Assembly (NCBI RefSeq): GCF_038150125.1
Contig: NZ_JBBVMF010000001.1
Span: forward strand, 1-64,000
Length of the DNA: 64,000 nt
From: SW132 sp038150125
Lineage (GTDB): Bacteria; Bacteroidota; Rhodothermia; Balneolales; Balneolaceae
Reading direction: 5' to 3'
Part shown: piece by piece, positions 62,941-64,000 of the stretch
Layout of the letters: every line of letters starts with the position of its first letter
Numbering within the stretch: position 1 is the first letter of the stretch
Position numbers and translations under genes: made by a program
The notes under the pieces: model-generated
Seen by the model: only the letters and a program-made list of their open reading frames with translations
Databases searched by the model: none
What the model was told of the DNA's origin: nothing

Positions 62941-64000
62941 ATGAAATCTCTATATCAAATATCTACAGTGGTAATGATACTCATCGTGTTGCTGGGCGTG
63001 GGCCGGGCAACTGCTCAATCGCAGGAATACATGATGGACGGAATGACCTTTGGAATGCCCGAGGCAGAAGTCTTTACTGAAGATTATGACGGCCCGATAG
63101 TGGTGGGTGAGTATGTTACCATGCTGCCTAACCTGGCCCCGCTCGACTATGAAGGAAACAAACATCACGAGATCCGGCTGGACACCTTTACCCAGGAAAT
63201 TGAGGTGGCCAATGGCGTCCGATACCGTGCATGGACCTTCGGCGGCATGGTTCCCGGCCCGGTCATTCATGTTCGCGAAGGCGATCGAATCACATTCACC
63301 ATGAAAAACCGCTCAGATGAAGAGGTCGTGATTACCGATCCGGGTGCGACACCCTCATCCGATTATGCACGGCAGATTGCCGAAAACAATTACATGGATG
63401 CTAAACCCGCCACGATGGCGATGCCCCACTCCATGGACTTTCACGCCGGCACAGTAGCCAAAGATGACAAGTGGAGAACCATCGCACCCGGAGAAACCAT
63501 CAAGTTTGACTGGGTGGCTAACTATGCGGGAACCTACATCTACCACTGCGGCACGCCAAGTGTGCTGATGCATACCGCCATGGGTCAGCACGGTGTGGTG
63601 GTCGTATCACCTAAAGAAGGTTATCAGACTGATTATGAAGTAGACCGCGAATATGTGGTGGTTCAGTCTGAATACTACCTGAAGAAAGGTTCGGGCGATC
63701 TTTACCAGTATGATTTTGAAGCTGCGCAAAGCGTGAATCCATCCCATGTGGTCTTTAACGGTCATCAAACCATCCTTCACGATCAGCCGCTTGTAGCAAA
63801 CGAAGGTGAACGCGTACGACTTCACGTTTCAAACAACGGGCCCAGCGGAACATCAAGCTTCCACGTGATCGGCGCAATCTTCGACCGCGTCTGGCTGGAA
63901 GGTCATCCGCAAAACGAAATGCGCGGCATGCAAACCGTGCTTTTGGGCGCATCCGGGTCTGCAACGATGGACTTTATCGTCCCGGAGGAAGGCAAGTACA
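62941..64000 (+). CDS. nirK: Copper-containing nitrite reductase (partial, runs off the end)
   Basis: The 353 residues present include a signal peptide (VVMILIVLLGVGRATAQ) and two cupredoxin domains. Type 1 copper ligands are H163, C203 and H211, and type 2 ligands are H168 and H202 (AMPHSMDFHAG; TYIYHCGTPSVLMHTAMGQHG), with active-site D166. The second domain has the NirK feature SFHVIGAIFDRVWLEG, giving the third type 2 His. The position of the type 1 Met ligand (H+5) is Q216 and a Met is at 214. The enzyme reduces nitrite to nitric oxide in the periplasm. The C-terminus lies outside the window. Confidence 0.9.
   Translation, partial: MKSLYQISTVVMILIVLLGVGRATAQSQEYMMDGMTFGMPEAEVFTEDYDGPIVVGEYVTMLPNLAPLDYEGNKHHEIRLDTFTQEIEVANGVRYRAWTFGGMVPGPVIHVREGDRITFTMKNRSDEEVVITDPGATPSSDYARQIAENNYMDAKPATMAMPHSMDFHAGTVAKDDKWRTIAPGETIKFDWVANYAGTYIYHCGTPSVLMHTAMGQHGVVVVSPKEGYQTDYEVDREYVVVQSEYYLKKGSGDLYQYDFEAAQSVNPSHVVFNGHQTILHDQPLVANEGERVRLHVSNNGPSGTSSFHVIGAIFDRVWLEGHPQNEMRGMQTVLLGASGSATMDFIVPEEGKY

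Overview
The window looks like a chromosome segment of a marine, heterotrophic member of the Balneolota / Rhodothermota / Bacteroidota assemblage. Three large secreted proteins end in a type IX secretion (T9SS) sorting domain with the YPNPFNPxT signature, there is a Bacteroidota-type histone H1-like Hc1 protein, and many lipoproteins carry a Cys lipobox. The phylum is an inference from these traits; no rRNA is present.

Positions 1-27,100 are an accessory, strongly decayed region. It holds phage- or ICE-type genes (YqaJ exonuclease with its partner, a RadC/MPN protein, a DUF932 fragment), two broken SRAP (HMCES) fragments, a vWA pseudogene, hydroxypyruvate isomerase pseudogenes, three copies of a small HTH gene and a roughly 880 bp direct repeat (328-1210 versus 22618-23500). 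A rearranged IS21-type remnant with good terminal inverted repeats (25062-26801) follows, and the region ends at tRNA-Asn plus a partial duplicate of it. Interspersed intact genes include a Hydin-repeat surface protein, an S8 protease with Ig-like domains, a PAS/GAF histidine kinase facing a single-domain response regulator, an NmrA-type oxidoreductase and two paralogous lipoproteins of unknown function (12165-12797 and 24318-24905).

Positions 27,200-31,300 hold housekeeping and metabolic genes (Hc1, a glycosyltransferase, a ThuA-domain lipoprotein, a PfkB sugar kinase). Positions 32,200-41,117 form one long plus-strand gene set: an ArsR-rhodanese fusion regulator, an SQR-like flavoprotein without the usual redox cysteines, DUF2892, a TolC/adaptor/RND efflux trio, a small PII-like protein and a periplasmic DsrE-like protein. 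It reads as a sulfur- or persulfide-responsive export system. Positions 41,600-44,500 contain a homocysteine methyltransferase, a VOC protein, a small membrane protein and Dps.

Positions 44,551-51,072 hold a second RND efflux operon, divergent from a TetR regulator with two matching palindromic operators between them. Positions 51,534-55,257 look like a copper-uptake operon (TonB receptor, two-domain YtkA-like lipoprotein, His/Cys-rich membrane protein), followed by a second SQR/FCSD-like flavoprotein. A group II intron whose maturase ORF is frameshifted occupies about 57,005-58,834.

The last 5 kb is a nitrite / nitric oxide cluster: DUF3565, a cytochrome c'-like protein, a group III truncated haemoglobin, an unknown 604-aa Cys-rich protein with a TIM-barrel-like motif, and a copper nitrite reductase (NirK) running off the window end. 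Three AAGA-N8-TCTT dyads lie between the 604-aa gene and nirK and may be shared operators. The copper-uptake genes nearby could supply NirK.
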